64,000 bases of DNA from Rodentibacter haemolyticus (GCF_015356115.1 NZ_CP063056.1:1-64000), one strand, 5' to 3'; shown: positions 1-11,304, numbered from the stretch's first letter. Notes: generated by a model not told the origin, from the letters alone. A program made the numbers and translations.

Positions 1-462
1 TTTAATCACATCTTGGCTTAAGTGCGGTTGATTTTTTAACTGTTTATAAAGGGGAATCGGGGCAAAATTTTCGCCGCTATGAATGGGTGAGCAACTTTGC
101 AAATGGGTGGTATAAAGCACTTGCCACTTTGGAATGGCATTTTTCGTGGTTTGATCAGAATTAAGATCATCACCAATAAGCTGAAAACTATCAAAAATAA
201 GCCCGCATTTCTCAGCTTTTTCTAAGGCGAGATTTACTTCCGCATTGTTATTCTTTGGGAAAAGGCTGCCTTGTTCCGGACAAATAACACGCATAGCAAA
301 ACCTTGTTTTCCGTTTTCTTCAGCTAAATATAAGGGAATTTCTCGGCCGAGAATTTGACCGTTATAACGCCACTGATCGATTAACCGATTTAGCGAGTGG
401 CATTGGATTTCAACATCATTTTCAAGTGCGGTCAATTTGAAGAAAGTTTCGATTAAATACAT
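1..462 (-). CDS. Zn-ribbon-type conserved protein (DUF2310-like), 3' end cut by window
   Basis: The reading frame is open from an ATG at 462 to the window edge (154 codons), so the C-terminus, where a zinc ribbon would be expected, is not visible. The start MYLIETFFKL is followed by a soluble, mixed alpha/beta-looking sequence without signal peptide or membrane segment. I recognise it tentatively as the Pasteurellaceae Zn-ribbon-containing DUF2310 family, of unknown biochemical role. Its start overlaps the 3' end of the gene that precedes it in transcription (csdE) by 10 bases, so it is the last visible gene of a csdA-csdE-linked transcription unit. The family name comes from recall of the N-terminus and is uncertain. 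Confidence 0.6.
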   Translation of the reverse strand, partial: MYLIETFFKLTALENDVEIQCHSLNRLIDQWRYNGQILGREIPLYLAEENGKQGFAMRVICPEQGSLFPKNNNAEVNLALEKAEKCGLIFDSFQLIGDDLNSDQTTKNAIPKWQVLYTTHLQSCSPIHSGENFAPIPLYKQLKNQPHLSQDVIK

Positions 463-833
463 TGTTGTTTTACTAATTGTTCGATTTGATTTAAACCGTT
501 TAAACGTGTTTTGCTCAAACGTTGGGCAATACCAAGCTTTGTAAAAAATGCAGAAAAATCAAAGCATTGGAGCTCATCGGTGGTTTTATTATTGATATTT
601 TGCAGTAAAATCCACAGCAAACCGTTCATAATACGTGCTTCACTGAAGGCTTTAAATTGAAAAGTGTGGTCATTTTTCGGCAAGATTTGAAACCACATTT
701 GTGCTTCACAGCCTGTAATAAGTTGCATTTGAGCGAGTTCATCTTCTGTTGGGCGAGGTAAATTTTTGCCGGATTGAATAATCAAGCGATAGCGTTCTTC
801 CCAAGTTTTGGTATTTTTTAATTGTTCAATCAT
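453..833 (-). CDS. csdE: SufE-family sulfur acceptor (CsdE-like)
   Basis: This 126-aa cytoplasmic protein is of SufE/CsdE size. SufE-family proteins accept persulfide sulfur from a cysteine desulfurase and pass it to Fe-S or thiolation pathways. The acceptor cysteine is visible as Cys42 in ITGCEAQMW, the usual context, and the C-terminal half keeps the helical MNGLLWILLQ and FFTKLGIAQRLS pattern. The ATG overlaps the stop of the cysteine desulfurase by 4 bases (830-833), implying translational coupling and a dedicated donor-acceptor pair. CsdE rather than SufE is chosen because no suf genes are present and the partner is CsdA-like. Confidence 0.9.
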   Translation of the reverse strand: MIEQLKNTKTWEERYRLIIQSGKNLPRPTEDELAQMQLITGCEAQMWFQILPKNDHTFQFKAFSEARIMNGLLWILLQNINNKTTDELQCFDFSAFFTKLGIAQRLSKTRLNGLNQIEQLVKQQCI

Positions 834-2029
834 TGTAATAAATCCAATGCGTTATCTAAGGCGATGAAAAATTTTGTTACATCGTCCGGCGTGTTGTAAG
901 GTGCGAAAGAAAGACGTAATGTTGTGCGTTCGCCAAGACGTTTCAAATAAGGTTGCGCACAATGTTCGCCCACACGTAAAGCAATATTTTGCTCGCTCAG
1001 TAAGGTGGATAAATCCGAACAATCAACGCCCTCAAAGACAAAACAGACAATTGAGCTCGGTTGCGGAGAATTGAACAAGCGGCAAGAAGCATAATTTTTT
1101 AATCGTACTTTGACGGATTCCGCTAAGTCCACTGCGTGTTGTTCTGCAGCAGTAAGATCCCATTGAGCCAACCAATCCAACACGGCATTGAACCCGATTA
1201 CTCCGGCAATATTCGGTGTGCCGGCTTCTAAACGATAAGGCAAATCGGCAAAAGTGATATTTTCAGCCAAAACGCGATCCACCATTTTCCCACCGAAAAA
1301 GAGCGGTTGTAGCCGAGAAAGTGCGGTCAATTTTCCGGTTAAAACACCAATGCCGGTCGGGCCATAAAATTTGTGCGCAGAAAAAGCGAGAAAATCCGTA
1401 TCAAGATCCTGCAAATCAATTTTTATATGGCTGATCGCTTGTGCCGCATCGACAAGAACAAGGGCGTTGCTATGTTGGCGAATAAGTTGAATTAAATTTT
1501 TAATGGACTGTTCCGTGCCGGTTACGTTTGAAACAAAGTTTAAAGCAACGAATTTAGTGCGTTCATTTAAAGCGGCTTTTAATGCCGTTTCATCAATAAG
1601 CCAATTATCTAAAATCGGCAAAATACGGACTTTTGCTCCGCATTTTTTCGCCGTTTCATTCCAAGTAACAAAATTGGCGTGGTGATCCGCTTGGCTTATT
1701 AAAATTTCATCGCCGGCGTTAAATTGAGGCAACAAGCCGTTTGCCACCAAATTAATGGCGTGAGTTGTCCCTGATGTCCAAATCACCGCTTGTTCGCTTT
1801 CGGCATTGATAAGTCGTTTTACTTGCGCACGCGCCTGTTCATACTGTGCAGTTTGTGCTGCATCATATTGGCTGCGATGAACGGAGCCTGCGGAGGAATA
1901 AAATTCTACCGAGCAATCAATCAGCGCCTGTGGTTTTAATGCGGTTGCGGCGCTATCTAAATACACGGCGGCATCAGCACGTTGAAAATAGGGAAACTGC
2001 CGCTTAAAATCCTGATAATTAAAAGCCAT
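830..2029 (-). CDS. csdA: PLP-dependent cysteine desulfurase (CsdA/SufS class)
   Basis: This 399-aa group II cysteine desulfurase converts cysteine to alanine and a protein-bound persulfide for transfer to the adjacent SufE-like protein. Visible motifs are the substrate/PLP region ASGTTH-like [11 protein letters not shown] near 85-95, the PLP aspartate in VDAAQAISH near 194, the Schiff-base lysine K220 in [12 protein letters not shown], and the catalytic cysteine C357 in [18 protein letters not shown] matches the short-loop group II type, which depends on a SufE partner. Length matches the family (about 400). Its start overlaps the end of the upstream nuclease gene by 11 bases, so it sits in a compact operon. 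Confidence 0.93.
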   Translation of the reverse strand: MAFNYQDFKRQFPYFQRADAAVYLDSAATALKPQALIDCSVEFYSSAGSVHRSQYDAAQTAQYEQARAQVKRLINAESEQAVIWTSGTTHAINLVANGLLPQFNAGDEILISQADHHANFVTWNETAKKCGAKVRILPILDNWLIDETALKAALNERTKFVALNFVSNVTGTEQSIKNLIQLIRQHSNALVLVDAAQAISHIKIDLQDLDTDFLAFSAHKFYGPTGIGVLTGKLTALSRLQPLFFGGKMVDRVLAENITFADLPYRLEAGTPNIAGVIGFNAVLDWLAQWDLTAAEQHAVDLAESVKVRLKNYASCRLFNSPQPSSIVCFVFEGVDCSDLSTLLSEQNIALRVGEHCAQPYLKRLGERTTLRLSFAPYNTPDDVTKFFIALDNALDLLQ

Positions 2030-2510
2030 ACTTTTTCTTCTCCTGCTTGCGCCATTTGTGGGGTGGAATAGGGGTCGTATCCCGCCATAAGCCTATTCTT
2101 TGCATCTGCGCATTTTTTTGCGCTTGTAAATAAATCGGGTTGCGAAGGTATTGACTATATGCCCAAGCCATACCGGATTTTACCATTTCCAAATTAATAT
2201 TTTTTCCTTCAAGATACAGGGTTGCTAAAGTACGTTTATAGCGGTCTTGCCCGCTAATATCTAAAGTGACAATGCGTTTATAAATCAGTTTTGAAAGCTG
2301 TTGTTTCGATTTATAGCCAAAAGGCTGGCTTTTTTCTGGCGCGTCAATTTCTTCTAAACGAACTTTGATAGCTCTTTTTCCTTTGGTAAGGCAAGTCAGC
2401 GTATCGCCATCACTAATGCCGACAACAAGACAAGTATTGATAGGACTCGAACAGGCAGAAAGTGCGGTTAAAAAAAGCAGAGAAATGAAAACGACAATAT
2501 TTTTAATCAT
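2019..2510 (-). CDS. Thermonuclease-family (SNase-like) lipoprotein
   Basis: This 163-aa protein has a staphylococcal-nuclease fold signature. Residues 1-20 form a lipoprotein signal with lipobox LSAC (Cys20), so it is probably anchored to the envelope. The SNase pattern follows: [10 protein letters not shown] (calcium/active-site aspartates), [10 protein letters not shown] (catalytic Arg and Glu/Asp), [13 protein letters not shown] (second catalytic Arg) and [13 protein letters not shown]. All expected catalytic positions look intact. Such secreted or periplasmic nucleases degrade DNA and RNA; a nutritional or DNA-handling role is inference. It is the first gene of the leftward unit, with its own promoter presumably in 2511-2680. 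Confidence 0.87.
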   Translation of the reverse strand: MIKNIVVFISLLFLTALSACSSPINTCLVVGISDGDTLTCLTKGKRAIKVRLEEIDAPEKSQPFGYKSKQQLSKLIYKRIVTLDISGQDRYKRTLATLYLEGKNINLEMVKSGMAWAYSQYLRNPIYLQAQKNAQMQRIGLWRDTTPIPPHKWRKQEKKKYGF

Positions 2511-2688
2511 AATTTTATTAACTTAAAATATAAGCGGTTATTCTAACAAATCTTTCCCCTGATGAGCGAATAATCCTTTTTTGATCAAGCTCATAAATTT
2601 GCGCATTTTCTTGAAAAGAGGCTTTAATCCTAAACAGAAAAGCGTAAAATATTTTTTAAATTTTATTAAAAAAGTTGAAGAGATGGAA

Positions 2689-3108
2689 ATGTTATATAAA
2701 GCTTTTCTTTTGGCTCGTGCTTTGCTGATCCTTTATATTATGCTTTATTTCGGAAACCTTATCAGCCACTTTATTCCGGTGGGAGTACCTGGCAGCATTT
2801 GGGGTTTGTTACTGCTTTTTGTCGGCTTAACTACACAATTTATTCGTTTAGAATGGATCTATTTGGGGGCAAATTTGTTAATTCGCTTTATGGCGGTTTT
2901 ATTCGTGCCCGTGAGTGTCGGAATTATTAAATATGCCGATTTACTCTGGGAACAAATGAACATTTTGCTCATCCCAAATGTCGTGAGTACCTGTATAACT
3001 TTAGTGTTTATTGGTATTGTGGGCAACATAATGTTTGATCGCCAATCCTTTGGTCATAAACGTAAAAAACTATTGGCAAAGCGAATGACACAAATGGAAA
3101 AACAGTAA
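2689..3108 (+). CDS. CidA/LrgA-family holin-like membrane protein
   Basis: A 139-aa protein with four hydrophobic segments and a short basic tail ([12 protein letters not shown]). The motif [15 protein letters not shown] is typical of the CidA/LrgA family (UPF0299), which together with LrgB is proposed to modulate murein hydrolase export or small-acid transport. The frame is open upstream to 2581, but that extension is basic and low in hydrophobicity. I prefer the ATG at 2689, which has a GAAGAG ribosome-binding sequence six bases upstream; the ATG at 2683 is the alternative. It lies 17 bases before the LrgB partner gene, so the two form an operon. Confidence 0.85.
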   Translation: MLYKAFLLARALLILYIMLYFGNLISHFIPVGVPGSIWGLLLLFVGLTTQFIRLEWIYLGANLLIRFMAVLFVPVSVGIIKYADLLWEQMNILLIPNVVSTCITLVFIGIVGNIMFDRQSFGHKRKKLLAKRMTQMEKQ

Positions 3109-3125
3109 AGCAATAGGGGTGGATT

Positions 3126-3818
3126 ATGAACTATGCAATTTATCTTTACACGTTTTTAACGATTTTCGGATTTTGGCTCGCCTTACAAATTAATAAACGT
3201 TGGAAATCGGTGATTTTCAATTCTTTTATTCTTACCGTATTGATTTTAGTGCTGGTGTTAGTTATCGGAAAAATTCCTTATGATGATTATATGGAGGGGA
3301 ATGCGCCGATTAACGATTTGTTGGGTCTGAGTATCGTAGCTCTTGCCTTGCCGTTATACGAACAGTTGAAACAGATTGCAAAACAATGGCGAATTATTCT
3401 TTCTGTCGTTCTGCTGGCTTCGCTCTTTTCAATGTTTACCGGGGCAATTTTAGCATTAATTTTAGGCGCAACGCCTGAAATGATCGCCACAATTTTGCCA
3501 AAATCGATCACCACACCAATAGCCATGGAAGTTTCATCTCATTTGGGCGGCATTCCTTCCGTTACGGCGGTTGGGGTTGTGCTTGCCGGCTTGCAAGGTT
3601 CTGTTTTTGGTTATTTAATTTTGAAAAAAATCGGCTTACGTCATCAAGAAGCCATCGGATTATCAATTGGTTCCGTTTCTCACGTATTAGGAACGGTAAG
3701 TTGTATGGAAATAAATTCCAAAGCGGGCAGTTATAGTTCGATTTCTCTTGTACTTTGTGGCATTATCAGCTCAATTCTTGCCCCTTTAGTATTCAAAATC
3801 ATTTATTTATTTGTGTAG
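3126..3818 (+). CDS. LrgB/CidB-family inner-membrane protein
   Basis: A 230-aa integral membrane protein with about six to seven hydrophobic helices. The conserved LrgB stretch is clear: [19 protein letters not shown] near 123-141 followed by [12 protein letters not shown] and GSVSHVLGT near 182-190. LrgB acts with the LrgA-like partner encoded immediately upstream; in other bacteria the pair is linked to cell-lysis control and pyruvate uptake, so the role here is inferred. A GGGGTGG-like sequence precedes the start. The stop lies five bases before the dgt start, so dgt may be cotranscribed. Confidence 0.88.
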   Translation: MNYAIYLYTFLTIFGFWLALQINKRWKSVIFNSFILTVLILVLVLVIGKIPYDDYMEGNAPINDLLGLSIVALALPLYEQLKQIAKQWRIILSVVLLASLFSMFTGAILALILGATPEMIATILPKSITTPIAMEVSSHLGGIPSVTAVGVVLAGLQGSVFGYLILKKIGLRHQEAIGLSIGSVSHVLGTVSCMEINSKAGSYSSISLVLCGIISSILAPLVFKIIYLFV

Positions 3819-3823
3819 GTTTT

Positions 3824-5176
3824 ATGAAAAATACCTTATCTACAAGTTGGAACGAACGATTTATTCCGGATTTACCCCGTGAAAAAGACCACCGCCCGCC
3901 ATTTCGCCGTGATCGCGGACGAATTTTACATTCCGCCGCTTTTCGCTGTTTGCAAGCCAAAACGCAAATTCACGCCATTGGAGAAAATGATTTTTACCGC
4001 ACTCGTTTAACGCATTCTTTAGAAGTCGCCCAAATTGGTAGCAGCCTTGTGGCACAGCTTAAATTTACGGAAGCTTTTTCTCATTTATCCCAACAGCTGA
4101 ATGTTGAAACCACCGAATTACAAAAGCGATTGAAAAATTTGTTACCAAGTAATGATCTCATCGAAAGCCTTTGTTTCGCCCATGATATCGGCCATCCGCC
4201 TTTCGGACACGGTGGGGAAGTGGCGCTTAATTTTATGATGAACCGAAACGGGGGATTTGAGGGCAATGCACAAACTTTTCGAATCCTTACCAAACTTGAG
4301 CCTTATACTGAACATTCAGGAATGAACCTTACCCGCCGAACATTGCTGGGTGTCGTGAAATACCCAACGATTTTGGACAGCGTATCTCCCCAATATCATC
4401 ATTTAACCCATTTGAAAGAGACGGATGCTCGTTATGTAAAAATCAGCGATTGGAAACCAGGGAAAGGGTTATTCCGCGATGATTTGAAGATGTTTAACTG
4501 GTTACTCGAAAATCTTTCGGAAAATGACCGCACTTTGTTTACTTCAATCCAAAAAGAGCGGTCGGCTCCGGCAGAGTTTTTGAAAACCCGATTTAAATCC
4601 CTTGATTGTAGCATTATGGAATTGGCTGATGATATTGCCTATGCCGTGCATGATTTGGAAGATGCCATTGTCACCAAAATGGTTAATCGACATCAATGGC
4701 AGGAAGCATATACGGCATTGGCGGAAATTCCTTTTCCTTGGTTGCGAGAGAATATTCAGCATATTAGTCAGGGCTTGTTTTCCGATAAACATTTTGAACG
4801 CAAAAATGCAATTGGTGCTTTAGTGAATTTTTTTATTACCGGTGTTCGCTGGACGATAACGGATAATTTTGATGAACCATTGTTACGTTATAACGCAGAA
4901 TTACCGCCTTCTGTGGTGGTAGCTTTGGATATTTTTAAAAAATTCGTTTGGAAATATGTTATTCGTAGTGTTGAAACTCAACGTATCGAATATAAAGGAC
5001 AACGAATGCTTACGGAAATGTTCCAAATTTTTGAATCAGATCCTCTCCGTTTATTACCGCATAATACCGCTCAAAAATGGCAAGATTCGCCTGATGAATG
5101 TAAAAAACGCATAATTTGTGACTATATTGCCGGAATGTCGGATGCTTATGCCATGCGGGTTTATCAGCAGTTATAG
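3824..5176 (+). CDS. dgt: dGTPase-like HD-domain triphosphohydrolase
   Basis: A 450-aa HD-domain protein of the deoxyguanosinetriphosphate triphosphohydrolase-like family, which cleaves dNTPs to nucleoside and tripolyphosphate. Metal-binding residues are visible: H64 in [10 protein letters not shown], the HD pair at 120-121 in [15 protein letters not shown], and a later aspartate in [15 protein letters not shown]. The frame is open back to 3755, but that part overlaps lrgB in another frame. The ATG at 3824 gives the family N-terminus ([13 protein letters not shown]). It is a likely third gene of the lrgAB-dgt unit. The substrate cannot be told from sequence. Confidence 0.9.
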   Translation: MKNTLSTSWNERFIPDLPREKDHRPPFRRDRGRILHSAAFRCLQAKTQIHAIGENDFYRTRLTHSLEVAQIGSSLVAQLKFTEAFSHLSQQLNVETTELQKRLKNLLPSNDLIESLCFAHDIGHPPFGHGGEVALNFMMNRNGGFEGNAQTFRILTKLEPYTEHSGMNLTRRTLLGVVKYPTILDSVSPQYHHLTHLKETDARYVKISDWKPGKGLFRDDLKMFNWLLENLSENDRTLFTSIQKERSAPAEFLKTRFKSLDCSIMELADDIAYAVHDLEDAIVTKMVNRHQWQEAYTALAEIPFPWLRENIQHISQGLFSDKHFERKNAIGALVNFFITGVRWTITDNFDEPLLRYNAELPPSVVVALDIFKKFVWKYVIRSVETQRIEYKGQRMLTEMFQIFESDPLRLLPHNTAQKWQDSPDECKKRIICDYIAGMSDAYAMRVYQQL

Positions 5177-5186
5177 ATAAAAAAAA

Positions 5187-5207
5187 CGCTATTCTCAAGG
5201 AATAGCG
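5187..5207 (-). terminator. Hairpin terminator downstream of dxs
   Basis: An 8-bp stem (cgctattc/gaatagcg, loop of 5) is preceded on the plus strand by a run of A (5178-5186). Read leftward this is a stem followed by U, the shape of an intrinsic terminator for the xseB-ispA-dxs unit. It may also stop dgt transcripts. Confidence 0.65.
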
Positions 5208-5305
5208 GGGGGAAAGGTATTTAAATGAAAAATTTAAAAAAACTGCATTACGCAGTGCACTAGCGCTTTATCAGACTGTAGTTTTATGATTTAGTTCAAA
5301 AAAAG

Positions 5306-7171
5306 TTATTTTTTTATAAAAGCCATTATTTGCGTTTCAATACCTTCTGCATCTAATTGTAACTCGTGCCACATTTCTTGCTGGGTTGCTTGTGGAATAA
5401 AGTAGTCCGGCAAACCGAGGTGTAAAAGTGCGGTTGATTTGGCGGAAGCATTTATCACTTCAGCCACCGCAGAACCCGCTCCGCCTTGAATGGCGTTTTC
5501 TTCTAATGTAACCAAATAATCGTGAGTTTGCGACAGTACATTAATCATTTCTACATCTAAAGGCTTCACAAAACGCATATCAACGACCGTTGCATTGAGC
5601 TTTTCAGCCACTTTTAATGCCGCAGGTAGGAGCGTACCAAAGTTTAAAATAGCAATTTTTTCCCCTTCTTTTATAAGACGGGATTTACCAATCGGTAGCA
5701 TTTCTAACGGTGCTAATTCTACGCCCACGGCATTGCCGCGCGGATAACGCACAGCGGCAGGTTTTCCGCATTTATAGCCGGTATAAAGCATTTGACGACA
5801 TTCGTTTTCATCACTTGGCGCCATAATAATCATATTCGGAATACAACGCATAAAACTTAAATCAAAAGCACCTTGGTGGGTTTGTCCGTCTGCACCGACA
5901 ATACCGGCGCGATCAATCGCAAATAAAACCGGTAAGTTTTGAATCGCCACATCGTGAATAAGTTGGTCATAAGCGCGTTGTAAGAATGTAGAATAAATCG
6001 CCACAACAGGTTTATATCCCCCAATTGCCAAACCTGCCGCAAAAGTGACGGCATGTTGCTCTGCAATGGCGACATCAAAATATTGTTGCGGGAAACGTTG
6101 GGAAAATTCCACCATACCTGAGCCTTCACGCATTGCCGGTGTAATACCGACAATTTTGGCGTCTTTTTCCGCCATTTCACAAAGCCAATCACCGAAAATT
6201 TTCGAATAAGTCGGCTTAACATTCGATTTTGGTAATTCACCACGGGTAGGATCAAATTTCGGTACACCATGAAACCCTATCGGATCTTTTTCTGCAGGCG
6301 CATAGCCTTTACCTTTCCTGGTTTTAATGTGTAAAAATTGCGGTCCTTTTAGATTACGCATATTGGTAAGTGTCGCAATCAATTCATCAATATTGTGTCC
6401 ATCAACCGGACCGATGTAGTTAAAACCAAGTTCTTCAAATAGCGTGCTTTCCGGTGAAAACATGACCCCTTTCATATGTTCTTCGGTTTTCTTCATAAAG
6501 TTTTTTACAGGAGGGACTTTATCAAGGATTTTTTTACTTCCATCACGGAGGGTAGAGTAGAGTGAACCGGAAAAAATACGTGCCAGATGATTATTTAATG
6601 CCCCTACGTTTTCAGAAATAGACATCTCATTATCGTTTAAAATGACGAGCATATCGGTATGCAATGCACCGGCGTGATTTAACGCTTCAAACGCCATACC
6701 GGCGGTAATGGCACCGTCACCGATAACACAAACGGTTCTACGCCCGGCATTTTCTCGTTCCGCAGCAATGGCGATGCCTAATCCGGCACTGATTGAAGTG
6801 GAGGAATGACCTACACTCAACACATCAAACTCGCTTTCTTCACGCCACGGGAAAGGGTGAAGACCGTTTTTCTGACGAATCGTGGACATTTGATCACGGC
6901 GACCGGTCAAAATCTTGTGTGGATAGGCTTGATGACCGACATCCCAAATCAATTGATCAAAGGGGGTTTTATACACGTAATGTAAAGCAACCGTCAGCTC
7001 TACCGCTCCCAAACCGGAAGCTAAATGCCCACTGCTTTGACTAACGGATTCCAAAAGATAATGACGTAATTCTTGGCAAAGTTGAGGCAATTGATCTTTA
7101 TTTAAAAGACGCAAATCTTCCGGTGAATTAATAAGAGATAAGAGAGAGTCGTTGTTCATATCGTTAGTCAT
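5306..7171 (-). CDS. dxs: 1-deoxy-D-xylulose-5-phosphate synthase
   Basis: A 621-aa cytoplasmic thiamine-diphosphate enzyme that condenses pyruvate and glyceraldehyde-3-phosphate, the first step of the MEP isoprenoid pathway. Visible features are the ThDP motif [15 protein letters not shown] (GDG at 151-153) ending at NDNEMS near 180-184, H50 in SGHLASGLG, the catalytic glutamate in [14 protein letters not shown], and the transketolase C-terminal domain. Length matches E. coli Dxs (620). A second in-frame Met at residue 5 is an alternative start. It lies 47 bases after ispA; grouping of xseB, ispA and dxs is conserved in gamma-proteobacteria. Confidence 0.96.
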   Translation of the reverse strand: MTNDMNNDSLLSLINSPEDLRLLNKDQLPQLCQELRHYLLESVSQSSGHLASGLGAVELTVALHYVYKTPFDQLIWDVGHQAYPHKILTGRRDQMSTIRQKNGLHPFPWREESEFDVLSVGHSSTSISAGLGIAIAAERENAGRRTVCVIGDGAITAGMAFEALNHAGALHTDMLVILNDNEMSISENVGALNNHLARIFSGSLYSTLRDGSKKILDKVPPVKNFMKKTEEHMKGVMFSPESTLFEELGFNYIGPVDGHNIDELIATLTNMRNLKGPQFLHIKTRKGKGYAPAEKDPIGFHGVPKFDPTRGELPKSNVKPTYSKIFGDWLCEMAEKDAKIVGITPAMREGSGMVEFSQRFPQQYFDVAIAEQHAVTFAAGLAIGGYKPVVAIYSTFLQRAYDQLIHDVAIQNLPVLFAIDRAGIVGADGQTHQGAFDLSFMRCIPNMIIMAPSDENECRQMLYTGYKCGKPAAVRYPRGNAVGVELAPLEMLPIGKSRLIKEGEKIAILNFGTLLPAALKVAEKLNATVVDMRFVKPLDVEMINVLSQTHDYLVTLEENAIQGGAGSAVAEVINASAKSTALLHLGLPDYFIPQATQQEMWHELQLDAEGIETQIMAFIKK

Positions 7172-7218
7172 TCCAAAATATTTAAATTTTCGACCGCACT
7201 TTTGTGACGCGGTCGCAA

Positions 7219-8109
7219 TTAGTTCTTTCTTGTAATAATAAACTCGGCTAATGCTCGAAGTGCGGTGGTATCGAAAGGAATTTTTTCTAATTCGGATAAA
7301 GCTGTTTGGTATAAATCTTGTGCTTTTTGTTTCGCCCCTTTCAGCCCCAATAATTTCGGATAAGTGCTTTTATCTAAACTTAAATCCGATCCCACCGGTT
7401 TGCCGATTTCCATACTATCGCCTTCAATATCTAAAATATCGTCTTGGACTTGGAATGCCAAACCAATCGCATCGGCATAATTTGTCAGAGTATTTCCCAA
7501 TGTTTGGTCGGAAAAATGAGGAGAACAAATAAAACCGAGCTTTAATGCAGCAGTAAGCAATGCGCCGGTTTTGTTATGGTGGATTAGCTCTAATTCATCC
7601 AGACTGATTTGTTTGTGTTCGGAAATCAAATCTAAACTTTGCCCCAAGCACATACCTTGCACACCGGAAGCGTTAGCCAAAACCTGAATTAATGCGAGTT
7701 TTTGTTCAGCCGAAAGAGAAGGAGTTTGAGTAAGAATATCAAAAGCAAAGGTTTGTAGTGCATCACCGGCAAGAATAGCAGTAGCTTCATCGAAAGCGAT
7801 ATGGCAAGTTGGGTGGCCACGACGTAGATCATCATTGTCCATCGCGGGTAAATCATCATGGATTAAAGAATAAGCATGAACGGCTTCAATTGCCGCGGCA
7901 CAATAATCTAAACTTTGTTCACTTGCGCCAAGCATTTTTCCGGTGGCATAAACCAAAAAAGGACGAACGCGTTTTCCCCCCAATAACAAACCGTATTTCA
8001 TCGCATCACGCAAGGGCGCATTGTGAGTCTCAATGCTTTCAAATTGCCTTTCTAAAAAAGTATTAATGCGCGTTTGAACGTGACTTAATTCTTGAGCAAA
8101 CCAACTCAT
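7219..8109 (-). CDS. ispA: Farnesyl diphosphate synthase
   Basis: A 296-aa trans-prenyltransferase that adds isopentenyl diphosphate to dimethylallyl and geranyl diphosphate to give FPP, precursor of undecaprenol and quinones. The first aspartate-rich motif is [15 protein letters not shown] (D85, D86, D91) and the second is [23 protein letters not shown] near 41-52 carries the conserved GKR. It is two bases after xseB and upstream of dxs, so FPP synthesis and MEP pathway entry are cotranscribed. Length agrees with E. coli IspA (299). Confidence 0.95.
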   Translation of the reverse strand: MSWFAQELSHVQTRINTFLERQFESIETHNAPLRDAMKYGLLLGGKRVRPFLVYATGKMLGASEQSLDYCAAAIEAVHAYSLIHDDLPAMDNDDLRRGHPTCHIAFDEATAILAGDALQTFAFDILTQTPSLSAEQKLALIQVLANASGVQGMCLGQSLDLISEHKQISLDELELIHHNKTGALLTAALKLGFICSPHFSDQTLGNTLTNYADAIGLAFQVQDDILDIEGDSMEIGKPVGSDLSLDKSTYPKLLGLKGAKQKAQDLYQTALSELEKIPFDTTALRALAEFIITRKN

Positions 8110-8111
8110 TT

Positions 8112-8351
8112 TTATTTGTTCCCTTCGTAATCCGCCAAAGGTGCGGTTTCGCTTTTTTGTAACAGAATTTGAATCCGCTGTTCCGCTTGTTGCAAGCGTT
8201 CTTGCCCTAATTGGGCTAATTTAACGCCTTGTTCAAATGCCTTTAGCGCTTCTTCTAAAGGCAATTCGCCACTTTCTAAATTTGAAACAATGGTTTCTAA
8301 TTGCGTTAGTGTGGTTTCAAAATCTTGTGAAGTTGTTGGTTTACGCGCCAT
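8112..8351 (-). CDS. xseB: Exodeoxyribonuclease VII small subunit
   Basis: A 79-aa protein with the XseB two-helix pattern: [52 protein letters not shown] sequence. XseB binds XseA to form exonuclease VII, which degrades single-stranded DNA to oligonucleotides. It is the first gene of the leftward xseB-ispA-dxs cluster, and its start region faces the divergent thiI gene, matching the E. coli neighbourhood. Length is in the family range (about 80). Confidence 0.93.
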   Translation of the reverse strand: MARKPTTSQDFETTLTQLETIVSNLESGELPLEEALKAFEQGVKLAQLGQERLQQAEQRIQILLQKSETAPLADYEGNK

Positions 8352-8527
8352 TAATCCATCCTTTTTATGGAGAAAGATATTGCTGCGTATTGTACTTTAT
8401 TTTGACGGGATGTTAAAAAATTATTTCAAAATTCGTTACTTATAAAAAGGATAGCCGATCTTTATTGTATGGACTTTTCCTTTTCTTTGCGTAAAATGCT
8501 TGCCATTTTTTACAAAATTTAATGCCT

Positions 8528-9979
8528 ATGAAATTTATCGTTAAACTTTTCCCTGAAATTATGATTAAAAGCGAAACGGTGCGTAAACGTTTTGCGAAAA
8601 TTCTTACCAGTAACATTCGCAATATTTTACAAAAATATGATGAAGACACTGCGGTAGTACGTCATTGGGATTACATTGAAGTGCGGTCAAAAAATGAAAC
8701 GAATCGAGAAGCGTTAATTGCCTTATTGCAGCGTATTCCGGGGATTCATCACTTTTTAGAAGTAGAAGAAAAGCCTTTCACCGATTTACACCACATCTTT
8801 GAATTAACCCTTTCCGAAGTGGAACATCAACTCCAAGGAAAAACCTTTTGTGTGCGAGTAAAGCGCAAAGGAAAACATAAATTCAGTTCCATTGAAGCGG
8901 AACGTTATATCGGCGGCGGGCTAAATCAACATATCGAAAGTGCAAAGGTACGACTGAAAAATCCTGATGTAACGGTGCGCATTGATATTGAAGATGACAA
9001 AATAATGTTGGTAAAAGCGCGTTATGCGGGGATTGGAGGTTATCCTATCGGTACGCAGGAAGATGTGCTTTCTTTGATTTCTGGTGGATTTGATTCCGGC
9101 GTTTCCAGCTATATGTTGGTTCGTCGCGGTTCTCGCGTACACTATTGCTTTTTTAATCTTGGTGGTGCGGCACACGAGATCGGCGTAAAACAAATGGCGT
9201 ATCATATTTGGCAACGTTACAGTGCTTCTCACAAGGTACGTTTTATTGCGATTAATTTTGAAGGTGTTGTCGGGGAAATTTTAGAGAAAATCGATAACGG
9301 TCAAATGGGGGTGGTGCTAAAACGAATGATGGTGCGTGCAGCAAGCAAAGTGGCGGCACGTTTCAATATTGAAGCCATTGTAACAGGGGAAGCATTAGGA
9401 CAGGTTTCCAGCCAAACTTTAACGAATTTGCGCCTGATTGATGAAGCGGCGGATGCGTTGGTATTACGCCCGCTTATCACACATGATAAGGAGCAAATTA
9501 TTACGATGGCGAAAGAAATCGGTACCGATGATATTGCGAAATCTATGCCGGAATTTTGTGGGGTTATTTCTAAAAATCCAACTATTAAAGCCGTACGTGA
9601 AAAAATCCTCATTGAAGAAAACAATTTTGATTTTGAGATTTTAGAAAGTGCGGTCGAAAATGCGCAATATTTAGATATTCGCCAAATTGCTGAAGAAACG
9701 GAAAAAGAAGTGGTCGCAGTGGATACGATTTCCACATTGGGGGAAAATGATGTGATTCTGGATATTCGTAGCCCGGAAGAAACAGACGAGAAGCCTTTTG
9801 AATCGGAGACGCACGAAGTTGTACAAATGCCATTCTATAAACTTTCATCACAATTTGGTTCGCTTGATCAAAGCAAAAATTATGTGCTTTATTGCGAACG
9901 CGGCGTAATGAGTAAGCTACAAGCCTTGTATTTGAAAGAAAACGGCTTTACAAACGTACGTGTCTTTTCCAAAAAATAG
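8528..9979 (+). CDS. thiI: tRNA 4-thiouridine synthase / thiazole sulfurtransferase
   Basis: A 483-aa cytoplasmic enzyme that adenylates U8 of tRNA and transfers persulfide sulfur to it. It contains an N-terminal ferredoxin-like region, a THUMP domain (about 60-165), the PP-loop SGGFDS at 185-190, and a C-terminal rhodanese domain with the persulfide cysteine in [11 protein letters not shown] near 456, so it is the long form also able to serve thiazole synthesis. I chose the ATG at 8528 ([11 protein letters not shown]) because the family begins there; an ATG two codons upstream (8522) is possible. It is divergent from xseB. Confidence 0.94.
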   Translation: MKFIVKLFPEIMIKSETVRKRFAKILTSNIRNILQKYDEDTAVVRHWDYIEVRSKNETNREALIALLQRIPGIHHFLEVEEKPFTDLHHIFELTLSEVEHQLQGKTFCVRVKRKGKHKFSSIEAERYIGGGLNQHIESAKVRLKNPDVTVRIDIEDDKIMLVKARYAGIGGYPIGTQEDVLSLISGGFDSGVSSYMLVRRGSRVHYCFFNLGGAAHEIGVKQMAYHIWQRYSASHKVRFIAINFEGVVGEILEKIDNGQMGVVLKRMMVRAASKVAARFNIEAIVTGEALGQVSSQTLTNLRLIDEAADALVLRPLITHDKEQIITMAKEIGTDDIAKSMPEFCGVISKNPTIKAVREKILIEENNFDFEILESAVENAQYLDIRQIAEETEKEVVAVDTISTLGENDVILDIRSPEETDEKPFESETHEVVQMPFYKLSSQFGSLDQSKNYVLYCERGVMSKLQALYLKENGFTNVRVFSKK

Positions 9980-9982
9980 CGA

Positions 9983-10142
9983 TATTATGCATCAGTTGCA
10001 CAAGCTACTGCAGGGGGGAATTAGGCGAAGCCGTAACGCACCGTAATGGATTAATTGATAGAAAGGTGCGTTACGCCTACGGCTAACGCCCCCTACCTAA
10101 ATATTGAATATAAAATTCTCTTTTTGCAATTGCTGCATAATA
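9983..10142. repeat. MITE-like interspersed repeat, copy 1 (160 bp)
   Basis: Terminal inverted repeats are visible: left TATTATGCATCAGTTGCACA and right ending TGCAATTGCTGCATAATA. Inside is a palindromic segment around ggcgaagccgtaacgcacc / ggtgcgttacgcc, then the tail ATAAAATTCTCTTT. Related sequences occur at 33834, 39617, 46075, 51013 and 61959. No coding capacity. Confidence 0.75.
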
Positions 10143-10161
10143 ATGAAAATTATGCCACAAT

Positions 10162-10194
10162 CTTGACCGCACTTTTGCTTAAAGTACGGTCAAG
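10162..10194. terminator. Uptake-signal inverted pair acting as bidirectional terminator
   Basis: Two uptake-signal-like sequences face each other (cttgaccgcactttt ... aaagtacggtcaag), giving a 14-bp stem with one mismatch. It lies between the convergent ends of thiI and yvcK. Confidence 0.6.
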
Positions 10195-10219
10195 AAAATA
10201 CATAATATATTTGGGTGGA

Positions 10220-11155
10220 TTATCCGCTTAATTCTTCCAGCATTTCATCAATGGCTTTCGCTAGTAAGGTGCGGTCGTGGCGATAGTTAAAATCATCGGC
10301 ATTTAAGCGTTTTTTTAATACTTTTACTGAAGAAATATCAACGAAATCCGCTTCGCTTATTTCATTCGGCGTAATAATTGCATCCAGAATCTCAGCCTTG
10401 ATGGTACGGTGAATCCACTGTATACGTGTATTTAAGGAAAGGGTAGAAGCCGCCCCCAATTCAACACCTAAGTTATCAATAAAGATTTTTTTCGCCGTAC
10501 TTGTTCGAATTGCCGAGGCAATATCCGGTAAAAGCAAGGGAGGCATAATGCTGGTTAAAAAACTGCCGGGGCCGAATAAGATCACATCCGCCAGACGAAT
10601 TGCTTGAATGGCTTCGGGTGTCGCTTGCACCAAAGGGACAAGAAATAAGGATTGAGGCAGTTCTGTTAAATTATCAATACTAACTTCACCGACAATACTT
10701 GAACCGGCACCAAGACTTGCAGCGAGATGAACCGAGGCTTCGGACATTGGAATTAAATGAGATTTTACATGCAGCAATTCACGGATTAAATTTACGCTAT
10801 CAAGAGGGCGAATATGCATATTTTCGAGCGCTTTCAGCATTAAATTGCCTAGATTGTGTCCGGCAAGCTCTCCACTTCCGCTAAAGCGATATTCAAATAA
10901 TGCGGAGGCTGTGCTGGGTTCAATGATGATTTGATTTAGGCAATTTCGCAAATCCCCCCAAGCAATACCGCCTTGTTCTAGTCGTATACGCCCGGTTGAA
11001 CCGCCGTTATCCGTTGTAGTAACAATGCCGGTTAAGCGTTCTTTCATAAAACTTAAGGCGGACATCACTCGTCCTAATCCATGCCCACCGCCAATCGCGA
11101 CAATGCGTAAACCGTTCAAATGTTCATACTGACGGTGTGAAGTAAAATTTGACAT
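10220..11155 (-). CDS. YvcK/YbhK-family putative gluconeogenesis factor
   Basis: A 311-aa protein of the UPF0052/YvcK (CofD-like) family. The N-terminal Rossmann-like motif VAIGGGHGLGRVMSAL and TTTDNGGSTGRIR are characteristic, followed by GDLRNCLNQ and AGHNLGNLML. In Bacillus the homologue is needed on gluconeogenic carbon sources and for correct cell-wall synthesis and binds UDP-sugars; in proteobacteria the function is unproven. It is divergent from moaA, the same neighbourhood as ybhK-moaA in E. coli. Confidence 0.88.
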   Translation of the reverse strand: MSNFTSHRQYEHLNGLRIVAIGGGHGLGRVMSALSFMKERLTGIVTTTDNGGSTGRIRLEQGGIAWGDLRNCLNQIIIEPSTASALFEYRFSGSGELAGHNLGNLMLKALENMHIRPLDSVNLIRELLHVKSHLIPMSEASVHLAASLGAGSSIVGEVSIDNLTELPQSLFLVPLVQATPEAIQAIRLADVILFGPGSFLTSIMPPLLLPDIASAIRTSTAKKIFIDNLGVELGAASTLSLNTRIQWIHRTIKAEILDAIITPNEISEADFVDISSVKVLKKRLNADDFNYRHDRTLLAKAIDEMLEELSG

Positions 11156-11304
11156 AGTTTTCTACCTAGAACGTATTAATTTACTCGCTATTATATAGTT
11201 TTTTATATAATTGATTTAAAGGAATTTTCTGAATTTGTGATCAAATTCAAATGATTTCATTGCGTTCTTTATTAAGAATTTCTTAAAATGTGTAGTATAT
11301 TTTA